From assembly GCF_000425305.1 (NCBI RefSeq), contig NZ_AUDE01000013.1, positions 62,001 to 126,000 of the forward strand: a DNA stretch of 64,000 bases, in the 5' to 3' direction. Shown here piece by piece: positions 44,624 through 55,082 of the stretch. Source of the DNA: Psychroserpens burtonensis DSM 12212 (lineage in GTDB: Bacteria > Bacteroidota > Bacteroidia > Flavobacteriales > Flavobacteriaceae). Under the pieces are notes generated by a model that searched no databases, had not been told where the DNA came from, and saw nothing but the letters and a program-made list of their open reading frames with translations. Within the stretch, counting starts at the first letter, position 1, and every line of letters starts with the position of its first letter. Position numbers and translations under genes: made by a program.

Positions 44624-47500
44624 ATGGCTCAAGTTAGATTAAATAAAGTACTAAGGGAATTGAATATATCTATAGATCGCGCTGTTGATTTTTTAGAATC
44701 AAAAGGTGTTGAAATAGAGAAAAGCCCTAATACAAAAATATCAGAAGAGGTTTATGGAATCCTTTCAGGTGAATTCCAAACTGATGCTAATAAAAAAGTA
44801 GCTTCTTTAGAGGTTAGCGAAGCAAAGCTAAAGGAAAAGGAGGAGTTACGTGAGCAGCGTGAGCGTGAGTTGGAAGAAAAAGCTGTTAGAGAAGCTAAGA
44901 GTCGCGAGGTTGTTAAAGCTAGAGCAGAGCTTAGTGGTCCTAAACAAGTTGGTAAAATAGACTTAAATAAGGATAAAACATCTCAAATGGAAGTCCCTAA
45001 AGTTGACGCTCCTAAACAAGAAGCACCTAAAACTGATGCTCCTAAGGCGGATGTTTCAAAAGAGGAAACTCCTAAAGAAACTTCTAAGAAAGAGTCTCTA
45101 AAAGCAGACTCTCCTGTAGTAGAGGCTTCAAAAGTAGAAACTTCAAAAGAAGAAACTTCAAAAGAAATTATAAAAGATGCGTCTCCAGTTGTAGAGAAAA
45201 CAACTGAAAAAGAAGAAATACCTGTAAAAAAGGATTTCAAAAAAGCGACTCCACCAAAAGCTATTGAGAAAATTGATAATAAGGTAGTTGCAGAGCCAGC
45301 AGCACCAGAGAGTCCCGCTGAAGAAACTTTAAAAACACAATACAAGAAACTTTCGGGGCCTAAGATTGCAGGTGAAAAAATTGATTTATCTCAGTTTAAA
45401 AAGCCTAAAAAGAAAGAAGATAAAAAAGCGTCTGATACAGATAAAAAGAAGAGACGAAGAATAAGTAAAGGACCGTCAACTACTTCTACTACTGGTGATA
45501 GATCTAATAACAGAGGTCCTAATCAGAGAGGTGGTTACAAGGGTAAAATTCAACCTGGTAAAAGAACGATTTCTGTTAAAGCCGAGCCCAGTGCAGAAGA
45601 TGTACAAAAACAAGTACGTGAAACTTTAGAGAAACTTCAAGGAAAATCTAGTAAAGGAAAAGGTGCTAAATACAGAAGAGAAAAAAGAGAACAACACAGG
45701 GAGCAGTCAGAAATTGATCAACAAATTGAGGCCGCTGAAAGCAAAATTCTTAAAGTTACAGAGTTTGTAACGTCTACAGAGGTTGCTACGATGATGAATG
45801 TTCCGGTAACTGAAATTATATCAGCATGTATGTCTCTGGGTATGATGGTGACAATGAATCAACGTTTAGATGCTGAAACTTTATCTGTTGTTGCAGAAGA
45901 GTTTGGTTATAAGGTAGATTTTGTTACCGCAGATACAGAAGAAGCAAAAGAAATAGTTCAAGATAATCCAGAAGATTTGGAGCCTCGTGCCCCAATTATT
46001 ACAGTAATGGGTCATGTAGATCATGGTAAAACTTCATTATTAGATTACATACGTAAAGAAAACGTAATCGCAGGAGAATCTGGTGGAATTACTCAGCACA
46101 TTGGTGCTTACGGAGTGACATTAGATAACGGTCAAAAAATAGCGTTCCTTGATACACCAGGTCACGAAGCTTTTACAGCGATGCGTGCTCGTGGTGCTCA
46201 AGTAACAGATTTAGCTATTATCGTAGTTGCTGCAGATGATTCTATAATGCCACAAACTAAAGAAGCTATTGCTCATGCTCAAGCAGCAGGAGTTCCAATT
46301 ATTTTTGCAATAAATAAGATTGATAAAGTTGGTGCCAACCCCGAAAAAGTAAAAGAAGGATTAGCACAAATGAATTTATTAGTTGAAGATTGGGGTGGGA
46401 AAATTCAGTCTCATGATATCTCGGCTAAAAATGGTACAGGGGTCAAAGAGCTTTTAGAAAAAGTGTTATTAGAAGCTGAATTATTAGACCTCAAAGCAAA
46501 CCCAAATAAGCGAGCTAGCGGAACTGTCGTAGAGGCATTCTTGGATAAAGGTCGTGGTTATGTATCAACTATTTTGGTGCAAGGCGGAACTTTAAAAGTT
46601 GGAGATTATGTTCTAGCTGGCAAAAACAGTGGAAAAGTTAAAGCCATGCATGATGAACGTGGACATGAGGTGAAAGCTGCTGGACCATCAATTCCTGTGT
46701 CTATATTAGGATTGGATGGAGCGCCTCAAGCTGGAGATAAATTTAATGTATATGAGGATGAGCGTGAAGCAAAACAAATTGCAACCAAACGTATGCAGTT
46801 GCAACGTGAGCAGGATGTTCGTACAACAAAAACATTAACTCTTGCAGAAATTGGTCGTCGTATTGCTTTAGGTACATTTAAAGAATTAAACATTATTATT
46901 AAAGGAGATGTAGATGGTTCTGTTGAAGCATTAACAGATTCTTTCCAGAAATTATCTACTGAAGAAATACAAGTTAATATTATACATAAAGGTGTTGGTG
47001 CCATCACAGAAAGTGATGTGTTATTGGCTACAGCGTCAGATGCTATTATTATTGGGTTTAACGTAAGGCCAATGGGTAATGCACGTCAAATCGCTGATAA
47101 GGAAGAAATCGATATTCGTATGTACTCCATCATCTATGATGCTATTAATGATCTTAAAGATGCAATGGAAGGTATGTTGTCTCCAGAAATTAAAGAGGAG
47201 ATTACGGGTACTGCCGAGATTAGAGAATCATTCAAAATTTCTAAAATTGGTACGATTGCAGGTTGTATGGTTGTCAGTGGAAAAATATATAGAAGCTCTG
47301 GTATTCGTTTAATTAGAGATGGAGTTGTTATTCATACAGGAGAACTAACATCGTTAAAACGATTTAAGGATGATGTCAAGGAAGTAGCGAAAGGTTATGA
47401 TTGTGGTATCCAATTAAAGAGTTATAACGATATTCAAATTGATGATGTTATAGAAGCCTTTCAAGAAGTAGAAGTTAAGAAGAAACTTAAAAGTAAATAG
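44624..47500 (+). CDS. infB: Translation initiation factor IF-2
   Basis: IF-2 is the GTPase that places initiator tRNA on the 30S subunit. The N-terminal 370 residues are highly charged, with a stretch of repeated PK-(D/E)-AP and SKEE units (about residues 120-190). A conserved IF-2 N-domain precedes the G domain near residue 400. The GTPase motifs are [22 protein letters not shown] and NKID (within FAINKIDKV). Domains II to IV follow to residue 958. The repeat-rich linker is typical of flavobacterial IF-2. A bidirectional terminator follows. Confidence 0.97.
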   Translation: MAQVRLNKVLRELNISIDRAVDFLESKGVEIEKSPNTKISEEVYGILSGEFQTDANKKVASLEVSEAKLKEKEELREQRERELEEKAVREAKSREVVKARAELSGPKQVGKIDLNKDKTSQMEVPKVDAPKQEAPKTDAPKADVSKEETPKETSKKESLKADSPVVEASKVETSKEETSKEIIKDASPVVEKTTEKEEIPVKKDFKKATPPKAIEKIDNKVVAEPAAPESPAEETLKTQYKKLSGPKIAGEKIDLSQFKKPKKKEDKKASDTDKKKRRRISKGPSTTSTTGDRSNNRGPNQRGGYKGKIQPGKRTISVKAEPSAEDVQKQVRETLEKLQGKSSKGKGAKYRREKREQHREQSEIDQQIEAAESKILKVTEFVTSTEVATMMNVPVTEIISACMSLGMMVTMNQRLDAETLSVVAEEFGYKVDFVTADTEEAKEIVQDNPEDLEPRAPIITVMGHVDHGKTSLLDYIRKENVIAGESGGITQHIGAYGVTLDNGQKIAFLDTPGHEAFTAMRARGAQVTDLAIIVVAADDSIMPQTKEAIAHAQAAGVPIIFAINKIDKVGANPEKVKEGLAQMNLLVEDWGGKIQSHDISAKNGTGVKELLEKVLLEAELLDLKANPNKRASGTVVEAFLDKGRGYVSTILVQGGTLKVGDYVLAGKNSGKVKAMHDERGHEVKAAGPSIPVSILGLDGAPQAGDKFNVYEDEREAKQIATKRMQLQREQDVRTTKTLTLAEIGRRIALGTFKELNIIIKGDVDGSVEALTDSFQKLSTEEIQVNIIHKGVGAITESDVLLATASDAIIIGFNVRPMGNARQIADKEEIDIRMYSIIYDAINDLKDAMEGMLSPEIKEEITGTAEIRESFKISKIGTIAGCMVVSGKIYRSSGIRLIRDGVVIHTGELTSLKRFKDDVKEVAKGYDCGIQLKSYNDIQIDDVIEAFQEVEVKKKLKSK

Positions 47501-47551
47501 TGTTTCAATTGGTTCTGATTTTTTTCTTCGGAATTTTATCGAGATGTACAC

Positions 47552-47587
47552 AAAAAAAATGCGACTCCATGGAGTCGCATTTTTTTG
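47552..47587. terminator. Bidirectional terminator between infB and the SPOR gene
   Basis: A perfect palindrome (ATGCGACTCC/GGAGTCGCAT, 47559-47580) is flanked by A and T runs. It ends both convergent transcripts. Confidence 0.9.
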
Positions 47588-47611
47588 TTATGAAAAGTTA
47601 ATCTAAAACAA

Positions 47612-47992
47612 CTAATCCTCTTTTTTAGGCTCAAAAACCATGGCCTTAGAAAACTTCTTTTTGATTTCTAATAAAGCGATGTCGGCTTCTAAACGCGTGC
47701 TAAAATTCCCTACCCAGACTTTATAATTAGGAGTTTCATAGACCATTTCTGAAGGCCATTCGGCAAATGTGTTTTGAAATTTTATCTTCAGTGATTCTGC
47801 TTCAGATCGTGATCCAAAATCTAATTGAATTTTATATAAATCTACTGTTTTTACATCTTTTTTGTATTCTAATAGTTTGTTGATATCACTATGTTGTTCT
47901 ATTGTAACAATGCCTTCTTGTGCACTGAGTTGAGTTGAAAACACTCCTAAAAGTAGGAACGACATAGATGTTTTTCTAATAATTAGTTTCAT
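47612..47992 (-). CDS. Secreted SPOR-domain protein
   Basis: The 126-residue protein has a Sec signal peptide (about residues 1-25, ending FSTQLSAQEG). After a short linker it carries one SPOR domain (about 48-122): YKIQLDFGSRSEAESLKIKF, then PNYKVWVGNFSTRLEADIAL and KKFSKAMVFEP. SPOR domains bind peptidoglycan strands lacking stem peptides, often at division sites. With no other domain, it may be a small wall-binding protein. It is monocistronic, between infB and the act operon. Confidence 0.85.
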   Translation of the reverse strand: MKLIIRKTSMSFLLLGVFSTQLSAQEGIVTIEQHSDINKLLEYKKDVKTVDLYKIQLDFGSRSEAESLKIKFQNTFAEWPSEMVYETPNYKVWVGNFSTRLEADIALLEIKKKFSKAMVFEPKKED

Positions 47993-48148
47993 ATAGTTTA
48001 AAAATTTAGTACAAAGAAAACGTTTTTTTTTATGAGTTGTTTTACTGAATCAAAATTTTAATATAATTGTACTCCGAAATGTTATTTAGAATCCTTATAA
48101 ATTGGGAACTATCACTTCTGTAACATATAAAAAATGGAGTATAAGTAT

Positions 48149-48156
48149 TAAATTTG
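48149..48156 (+). promoter_or_regulatory. Candidate -7 element of the act operon
   Basis: TAAATTTG matches TAnnTTTG and lies 81 bases before the actA start chosen. No clear -33 element is seen at the expected distance. Confidence 0.4.
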
Positions 48157-48236
48157 CAAGAGATTTTACAATCGGATTTTCAAGAGTATTAATGAAAAAA
48201 CCGTACCAAAGTTTAGAAGAAAATTCAACTAATAAT

Positions 48237-49535
48237 ATGAAACAAGTGATTTACCGACATTTAGCCTCAAAGATTCCTTACTTAGGATTGGTTATTTTAC
48301 TTACGTTTTCTACGTCACTTAATGCTCAAGAGGGTAATCCTGACAAGGGGAAAACTATATTCAACGTTAACTGTGCTTCATGTCATGCTTTAGATAGAAA
48401 GATGACTGGGCCAATGCTGCGTAATGTTGAGACACGTTTAGCGGAAGAAGAAGGTTTGGACCGTGAGTGGTTAAACACATGGATTCGTAACAGTGCAGGA
48501 ATGATTAAATCTGGAGATGCTTACGCAAACAAGATTTATAACGAATACAACGGGACAGCAATGACTGCATTCCCTCAATTGTCAGATCAAGATATTACCG
48601 ATATTTTAGCTTATACTGCTCAGCCTGCAAAGGTAGTGGTTGTAGATCAGCCTGTTGGTGGTTCTGGTGGTGGAGAGGCTGCGGGAAGTGTTCCAAATAA
48701 ATTGATTCTTGGTGCTTTAGCAATTTTATTCGCACTATTAGCTGGTGCTCTTGTTCTCGTAAGAAAAACATTAAATCGTTTTGCTGAAGAAAAAGGTATT
48801 GAAGCTGTTAAGAAGGATAAGAGATTACCAATTTGGAAGGCATTTGTTCAGAACCAATTTTTAGTGTTGGTCACCGTCATATTCTTTTTATTAGCAAGTG
48901 CATACTTTGTTTACGGTTATTTGTCACAAGTTGGAGTTGATCAGGGTTACATGCCAGTTCAGCCAATTCACTACTCGCATAGAATTCACGCAGGTGAAAG
49001 TGGTATTGATTGTAAGTACTGTCACTCTTCTGCAAGGGTTAGCAAGCACTCAGGTATTCCTTCGTTGAACATCTGTATGAATTGTCATAAGTCAATTTAT
49101 CAGGTCGCAGAGAAAACACAGCAAGAAGGGATTAAGGAATATGGTGTTGATTACAATGCTGAAATTCAAAAGTTATACAAGGCTGTTGGATGGGATGAAG
49201 CTGAGCAATCGTATACGGGAGTAACCGAGCCAGTAAAATGGATTAGAATACATAATCTTCCTGATTTTGCTTATTTTAATCATTCGCAACACGTTACAGT
49301 AGCAGGTATAGATTGTCAAACATGTCATGGTCCTGTTGAGGAAATGGAAGTGATGTATCAGCATTCACCGTTAACTATGGGATGGTGTATTAACTGTCAC
49401 CGAGAAACTAATGTTAATGTTGAGGGTAATGAGTACTATACAAAAATACACGACGAGTTATCTAAAAAATATGGTGTAGATAAATTGACGGCTGCTCAAA
49501 TGGGCGGATTAGAATGTGGTAAGTGTCACTACTAA
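48237..49535 (+). CDS. actA: Alternative complex III subunit A, multihaem cytochrome c
   Basis: ActA is the multihaem electron carrier of the quinol:cytochrome c/oxidase complex called alternative complex III. From the ATG at 48237 there is a signal peptide ending SLNAQEG. A single-haem cytochrome c domain (CASCH) then spans about residues 28-110. Two hydrophobic segments follow (about 145-170 and 200-225), and then a c7-like domain with CKYCH, CMNCH, CQTCH, CINCH and CGKCH. Six haem sites result, one more than the five usually described for ActA. Earlier in-frame starts (48102, 48192) would put extra residues before the signal peptide and are less likely. It is the first gene of the operon. 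Confidence 0.9.
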   Translation: MKQVIYRHLASKIPYLGLVILLTFSTSLNAQEGNPDKGKTIFNVNCASCHALDRKMTGPMLRNVETRLAEEEGLDREWLNTWIRNSAGMIKSGDAYANKIYNEYNGTAMTAFPQLSDQDITDILAYTAQPAKVVVVDQPVGGSGGGEAAGSVPNKLILGALAILFALLAGALVLVRKTLNRFAEEKGIEAVKKDKRLPIWKAFVQNQFLVLVTVIFFLLASAYFVYGYLSQVGVDQGYMPVQPIHYSHRIHAGESGIDCKYCHSSARVSKHSGIPSLNICMNCHKSIYQVAEKTQQEGIKEYGVDYNAEIQKLYKAVGWDEAEQSYTGVTEPVKWIRIHNLPDFAYFNHSQHVTVAGIDCQTCHGPVEEMEVMYQHSPLTMGWCINCHRETNVNVEGNEYYTKIHDELSKKYGVDKLTAAQMGGLECGKCHY

Positions 49536-49626
49536 AAACAGTGCTTAGTAGTTTCCATGAAAATGGAAATCTCAAAAAGGGATTTAAAACGATAATAATA
49601 AATAAGAAGTAATTCAATTATATAAT

Positions 49627-52600
49627 ATGTCATCAAACAAGAAATACTGGAAAAGTGTTGAAGAGCTAAAAGTTAATAGCCCTATTGTTGAGACGCTTAA
49701 ACAAAACGAATTTGTAAGTGATATCCCTACGAGTGAGTTTTTAGGAGATAAAGAGACTTTAGAGTCTTCATCTACTACGCGTCGTGACTTTTTAAAGTAT
49801 GTTGGTTTTAGTACTGCAGCAGCGTCACTCGCCGCCTGTGAAGGACCAGTAATTAAATCAATTCCTTACGTTATTCAGCCAGAATCTATAATTCCTGGTG
49901 TTGCTAATTATTATGCAACTACAATCGCCAATGGTTTTGATTTTGCAAGTGTTTTAGTTAAAACACGTGAAGGGCGTCCTATCCAAATTAAAAACAATGA
50001 CTTAGCAAAAACACACAACAGTGCCAATGCAAGAGTTAACGCTTCTGTTTTAGGTTTATATGATAGTATGAGAGTTAAAAGTGCCATGAAAGGTGGTCAA
50101 GAGATCTTATGGTCTGCTTTTGATTCTGAAACTAATCAGAAACTAACAGAATTAAAGACTGCTGGAAAAGAGATTGTGTTATTCACACAAACTTATGCTA
50201 GTCCGTCAACGTCAAGGTTGATTTCAGAATTTAAGTCTAAATATGAAAACGTACGTCACGTTGTTTATGATGCGGTTTCAGAATCTGCAGCTTTAGACGC
50301 TTTTGAAGGAAGTTACGGAACTCGTGGATTAGCGAGTTATGATTTCTCTAAAGCAATGACTATTGTTTCAGTTGGAGCAGATTTCTTAGGGGATTGGCAA
50401 GGTGGTGGATTTGATTCAGGATATGCTAAAGGACGTGTTCCTAGGAATGGAAAAATGTCAAGACATATTCAATTTGAATCAAATATGTCCTTATCTGGAG
50501 CTAATGCAGACAAACGTGTGCCATTAACGCCAAGTCAACAAAAGCAAGTATTATCCAAATTATATAGTTTAGTAGTGGGTGGTTCTGTTTCTACAGATTT
50601 ACCAGAAAACATAAATAGAGCAGTTCAAAGTGCTGCTTCAGAATTAAAGAGAGCGGGAAGTAATGCGGTTTTGGTTACTGGAATTCAAGATGTCAATGCT
50701 CAAATTTTGGCATTTGCAATCAACGAAAAACTAAACAGTAAAGCTTTTGATACTTCCACGCCTATTTTAACAAGACAAGGTAATAATGCAGCCGTTACTA
50801 AATTGGTAGCAGATATGAAAGCTGGCAGCGTTGGTGGGATTATCATGAGTGGTGTCAATCCAATGTACACATTGCCAAATGCATCAGAATTTGCTGAAGG
50901 TCTTGCAAAAACAGAATTATCTATCGCTTTCTCTATGAAAGCTGATGAAACGGCTATAAATGCGCAGTACATTGCTGCTACACCTCATTACTTAGAGTCT
51001 TGGGGAGACGTAGAAATAAAGAAAGGACATTTCAGCTTAATGCAACCAACTATTCGTCCGTTGTTTGATACACGTCAATTCCAACAAGCACTATTAATTT
51101 GGACAGGAAGTGATCAAACGTATAGAGAATATATAAAGTCAGGGTGGTCTGGTGGTTCTTTCAATGAGGCATTGCAAGACGGTGTTTATGTGTCAGGAGT
51201 GCTTTCTAGTGCGCCAGATGGATCATCTACGATTACGACAGATTCAATTTCGGGTTCTGATTCAGCTATTGCTGGTTTATCAGAAAATGTTGAATCAACA
51301 ATAGGTTCAGCAGGAAGTGCGGCAAGAAGTTTGGCGTCTTCTGCTAAGTCGGAAGGAATGGAGCTGTCATTATATACCAAAGTTGGTATGGGTGATGGTC
51401 AAGATGCTAATAACCCGTGGTTGCAAGAATTTCCAGATCCTATTACAAGAACATCTTGGGATAATTACTTAACGATTTCGGCTACTGATGCAAAAGGATT
51501 AGGATTAGAAAATAATCATGTCGCAACTGGAGCTTTAGATGGTAGTTATGCAGATGTGACTGTAAATGGAGTAACTGTTAAAAATGTACCTGTAATTATT
51601 CAACCAGGACAGGCTAAAGGAGCTATAGGTTTATCTTTAGGATACGGTAGAACTGCTGGCTTAAAAGAAGAAATGATGACTGGTGTTAACGCTTACCCGT
51701 TATACCAAAATTTTAATACATCTCAAAACGTTACTGTTAAGAAAGCAGCGGGAATACATGAATTTGCATGTGTACAGTTGCAGAATACGTTAATGGGTCG
51801 TGGAGATATTATAAAGGAAACAACTTTAGAAATTTTTAATACTAAAGATAGAACGGTCTGGAATAAAGTCCCAACAGTATCTTTAAATCATGAGGAAGTT
51901 GAAGTAACTTCTCCAGAAGTTGATTTATGGGATGAGTTTGATCGTTCAATTGGACATCACTTTAATTTGTCTATTGATTTAAATTCTTGTACAGGATGTG
52001 GAGCGTGTGTAATTGCATGTCACGCGGAAAATAATGTACCAGTCGTTGGTAAAGAAGAAATTAGACGTAGTCGTGATATGCACTGGTTACGTATTGATAG
52101 GTATTATTCTTCGGAAGATACGTTTGCTGAAGATGATACTAAAAAAGATGAGTTTTCTGGACTTTGGGGAGATAAAGGATCATTAAGTGGATTCGGAGAA
52201 TTAGAAGATCCTGCTGATAATCCACAAGTCGCTTTCCAACCAGTAATGTGTCAGCATTGTAATCATGCGCCTTGTGAAACAGTTTGTCCTGTTGCCGCAT
52301 CGTCACATGGTCGTCAAGGTCAAAATCACATGGCGTACAACCGTTGTGTAGGTACACGATACTGTGCAAACAACTGTCCTTATAAAGTACGTCGTTTCAA
52401 CTGGTTCCTATATAATAAGAATGATGAGTTTGACTATCATATGAATGATGATTTAGGTCGTATGGTATTAAATCCAGATGTGACAGTACGTTCTCGTGGT
52501 GTGATGGAAAAATGTTCTATGTGTATTCAAATGACACAGAAAACAATTCTTGATGCAAAACGTGATGGTCGTGTTATCAAAGATGGTGAATTCCAAACAG

Positions 52601-52773
52601 CTTGTTCTTCTGCATGTAGTGGAGGTTCAATTAAATTTGGGGATATTAACGATACGGAAAGCGAAGTTGCAAAACTTATGGAAGATGACCGTATGTATCA
52701 CTTGTTAGAAAGTGTTGGTACTAAGCCTAATGTGCAGTATCATACTAAAGTGAGAAATATTACAGAAGCATAG
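49627..52773 (+). CDS. actB: Alternative complex III subunit B, molybdopterin-like and Fe-S protein
   Basis: ActB fuses a molybdopterin-oxidoreductase-like domain (without molybdenum in characterised complexes) to an Fe-S domain. A twin-arginine motif (TTRRDFLKYVGF, near residue 51) and a following hydrophobic stretch direct export. The large domain runs to about residue 760. The ferredoxin part (about 775-1030) shows CTGCGACVIAC, CQHCNHAPCETVCP, CVGTRYCANNCPYKVRRF and a final C-x2-C pair (EKCSMC, then ACSSAC), enough for four clusters. The chain is 1048 residues, normal for the family. It lies 91 bases after actA. Confidence 0.93.
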   Translation: MSSNKKYWKSVEELKVNSPIVETLKQNEFVSDIPTSEFLGDKETLESSSTTRRDFLKYVGFSTAAASLAACEGPVIKSIPYVIQPESIIPGVANYYATTIANGFDFASVLVKTREGRPIQIKNNDLAKTHNSANARVNASVLGLYDSMRVKSAMKGGQEILWSAFDSETNQKLTELKTAGKEIVLFTQTYASPSTSRLISEFKSKYENVRHVVYDAVSESAALDAFEGSYGTRGLASYDFSKAMTIVSVGADFLGDWQGGGFDSGYAKGRVPRNGKMSRHIQFESNMSLSGANADKRVPLTPSQQKQVLSKLYSLVVGGSVSTDLPENINRAVQSAASELKRAGSNAVLVTGIQDVNAQILAFAINEKLNSKAFDTSTPILTRQGNNAAVTKLVADMKAGSVGGIIMSGVNPMYTLPNASEFAEGLAKTELSIAFSMKADETAINAQYIAATPHYLESWGDVEIKKGHFSLMQPTIRPLFDTRQFQQALLIWTGSDQTYREYIKSGWSGGSFNEALQDGVYVSGVLSSAPDGSSTITTDSISGSDSAIAGLSENVESTIGSAGSAARSLASSAKSEGMELSLYTKVGMGDGQDANNPWLQEFPDPITRTSWDNYLTISATDAKGLGLENNHVATGALDGSYADVTVNGVTVKNVPVIIQPGQAKGAIGLSLGYGRTAGLKEEMMTGVNAYPLYQNFNTSQNVTVKKAAGIHEFACVQLQNTLMGRGDIIKETTLEIFNTKDRTVWNKVPTVSLNHEEVEVTSPEVDLWDEFDRSIGHHFNLSIDLNSCTGCGACVIACHAENNVPVVGKEEIRRSRDMHWLRIDRYYSSEDTFAEDDTKKDEFSGLWGDKGSLSGFGELEDPADNPQVAFQPVMCQHCNHAPCETVCPVAASSHGRQGQNHMAYNRCVGTRYCANNCPYKVRRFNWFLYNKNDEFDYHMNDDLGRMVLNPDVTVRSRGVMEKCSMCIQMTQKTILDAKRDGRVIKDGEFQTACSSACSGGSIKFGDINDTESEVAKLMEDDRMYHLLESVGTKPNVQYHTKVRNITEA

Positions 52774-52803
52774 AAATTAATTAAGAAACAATTATAATAG
52801 ATT

Positions 52804-54534
52804 ATGGCGTCTCATTACGAAGCACCTATTAGAAGGCCCTTAGTTACAGGAGGAAAATCATATCACGATGTATCGGTTGATGTGGCTAGACCTGTTGAAG
52901 GAAAAGCAAACAAAGCTTGGTGGATTGTCTTTTCAATCGCACTTGTCGCATTCCTTTGGGGAATTGGGTGTATTATCTATACAGTATCAACAGGTATAGG
53001 TACCTGGGGATTAAACAAGACCGTAGGATGGGCTTGGGATATTACTAACTTTGTTTGGTGGGTTGGTATTGGCCACGCAGGGACATTAATCTCTGCTGTA
53101 CTATTATTATTCCGTCAAAAATGGAGAATGGCAATTAACCGTTCTGCAGAAGCAATGACAATATTCTCAGTAATCCAAGCGGGTTTGTTTCCAATTATTC
53201 ACATGGGTCGTCCTTGGTTGGCATATTGGGTATTGCCTATTCCGAATCAATTTGGTTCACTATGGGTAAATTTTAATTCACCATTACTTTGGGATGTATT
53301 TGCAATCTCTACCTATTTATCAGTATCATTAGTTTTCTGGTGGACTGGATTATTGCCTGATTTTGCAATGTTACGTGACCGTGCGGTTAAACCTTTTCAG
53401 AAGAAAATATATGCATTATTAAGTTTTGGATGGTCAGGGCGCGCTAAAGATTGGCAACGTTTTGAAGAAGTGTCTTTAGTCCTTGCAGGATTAGCTACAC
53501 CATTAGTACTATCTGTACATACTATTGTATCATTTGATTTTGCAACCTCTGTAATTCCTGGTTGGCATACAACCATTTTCCCTCCTTATTTTGTTGCTGG
53601 TGCGGTATTCTCAGGTTTTGCTATGGTAAACACACTGCTTATTATCATGAGAAAAGTATGTAGCCTTGAAGATTATATTACTGTGCAACATATTGAATTA
53701 ATGAATATTGTAATCATGATTACGGGTTCAATAGTTGGAGTGGCTTACATAACTGAATTATTTATTGCTTGGTATTCTGGTGTAGAGTACGAACAATACG
53801 CATTCTTAAACAGAGCAACAGGACCATATTGGTGGGCGTATTGGTCAATGATGACCTGTAATGTGTTTTCACCACAATTTATGTGGTTTAAGAAACTGAG
53901 AACGAGTATCATGTTTTCATTTGCAATTTCAATTGTTGTAAATATCGGAATGTGGTTTGAGCGTTTTGTAATAATCGTAACGTCATTACATAGAGATTAT
54001 TTACCATCATCATGGACTATGTTTTCACCAACCTTTGTGGATATTGGAATTTTTATAGGGACCATTGGATTCTTTTTCGTGTTATTTTTGCTGTATGCCA
54101 GAACATTCCCTGTTATTGCGCAAGCGGAAGTTAAGACGATTTTAAAATCTTCAGGTGATCGATATAAAACAATAAGAGAACGAGGAGATAGTTTAGTAGG
54201 AACTGGTGCTGATAAAAGAACTTCAATGTTAAAAGTTGAAGAAGAGACTATTGTTATCAAGTCTAAACAAGATAAGACTGAAAAGTTAGATAACTTACTA
54301 AAAGGTGTTGGAACATTTGATGCTACGAGTGAAACCGCAGATGATTTAAAAGTGATCAATGGTATTGGTCCAAAAATGGAGGAGTTACTTAATAGTATTG
54401 GAATATTCACTTACGCTCAAGTAAGTAAAATGACAAAAGTAGAATATGACTTACTAGATCAAATCACAGAATCCTTCCCTGGAAGAGCAGAGCGTGACGA
54501 TTGGTCTGGACAAGCTAAAAAATTAATAAACTAA
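52804..54534 (+). CDS. actC: Alternative complex III subunit C (NrfD-like) with C-terminal helix-hairpin-helix extension
   Basis: ActC is the polytopic quinol-binding subunit of the NrfD type. About ten hydrophobic helices run from residue 38 to 440, with the conserved WWVGIGHAGTLISA and PIIHMGRPWLAYW blocks. After the last helix comes a soluble tail of about 135 residues. It is charged at first (440-500) and then contains DDLKVINGIGPKMEELLNSI followed by TYAQVSKMTKVEYDLLDQI, a helix-hairpin-helix-type fold usually seen in nucleic acid-binding proteins and in extensions of ribosomal proteins. The extension is in frame, with no sign of sequence error. Its role is unknown. Confidence 0.92.
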   Translation: MASHYEAPIRRPLVTGGKSYHDVSVDVARPVEGKANKAWWIVFSIALVAFLWGIGCIIYTVSTGIGTWGLNKTVGWAWDITNFVWWVGIGHAGTLISAVLLLFRQKWRMAINRSAEAMTIFSVIQAGLFPIIHMGRPWLAYWVLPIPNQFGSLWVNFNSPLLWDVFAISTYLSVSLVFWWTGLLPDFAMLRDRAVKPFQKKIYALLSFGWSGRAKDWQRFEEVSLVLAGLATPLVLSVHTIVSFDFATSVIPGWHTTIFPPYFVAGAVFSGFAMVNTLLIIMRKVCSLEDYITVQHIELMNIVIMITGSIVGVAYITELFIAWYSGVEYEQYAFLNRATGPYWWAYWSMMTCNVFSPQFMWFKKLRTSIMFSFAISIVVNIGMWFERFVIIVTSLHRDYLPSSWTMFSPTFVDIGIFIGTIGFFFVLFLLYARTFPVIAQAEVKTILKSSGDRYKTIRERGDSLVGTGADKRTSMLKVEEETIVIKSKQDKTEKLDNLLKGVGTFDATSETADDLKVINGIGPKMEELLNSIGIFTYAQVSKMTKVEYDLLDQITESFPGRAERDDWSGQAKKLIN

Positions 54535-54542
54535 AATAGTAC

Positions 54543-55073
54543 ATGGAAGCTTCGAAAGTAATTCACGCTATTTATACGGATGATGACGTCTTAATGAATG
54601 CTGTCAAAAAAGTGAAGGCAGCAAGACATCATATTGAAGAAATATACACGCCTTTTCCAGTTCACGGACTAGACAAAGCGATGGGACTTGCGCCGACAAG
54701 ATTAGCTATTACATCATTTTTGTATGGTTGTGTTGGTTTAACTGTTTCTATTGTCATGATGAATTTCATTATGATAGAAGATTGGCCTCAAGATATTGGT
54801 GGCAAACCAAGCTTTAGCTATATCGAGAATATGCCTGCATTCGTGCCTATCATGTTTGAGCTAACTGTGTTTTTTGCAGCCCATTTAATGGTTATTACGT
54901 TTTATTTAAGAAGTAGAATGTGGCCATTTAAAAAAGCTGAGAATCCTGATCCAAGGACTACAGATGACCATTTTTTAATGGAAATTGCTGTTCATGGAGA
55001 CGAAAATGAATTGACAAATTTATTGAAAGAAACTGGGGCAGTAGAAATTAATTTAATTGATAAAACGCATTAA
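54543..55073 (+). CDS. actD: Alternative complex III subunit D (DUF3341)
   Basis: ActD is a small membrane subunit of alternative complex III. Two hydrophobic helices are visible (about residues 58-80 and 102-122), joined by a loop (DWPQDIGGKPSFSYIENMPAF) that matches the DUF3341 family. The cytoplasmic N-terminus contains YTPFPVHGLDKAMG, also a family block. The length is 176 aa. It lies eight bases after actC and nine before actE, in the fixed order of the operon. Catalytic residues are not expected. Confidence 0.92.
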   Translation: MEASKVIHAIYTDDDVLMNAVKKVKAARHHIEEIYTPFPVHGLDKAMGLAPTRLAITSFLYGCVGLTVSIVMMNFIMIEDWPQDIGGKPSFSYIENMPAFVPIMFELTVFFAAHLMVITFYLRSRMWPFKKAENPDPRTTDDHFLMEIAVHGDENELTNLLKETGAVEINLIDKTH

Positions 55074-55082
55074 TTGATACAG

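Noticed and set aside
44983-45345. Serine-rich open frame opposite infB
   Set aside because: It is the complement of the lysine/glutamate repeat region of IF-2 and has no start signals.
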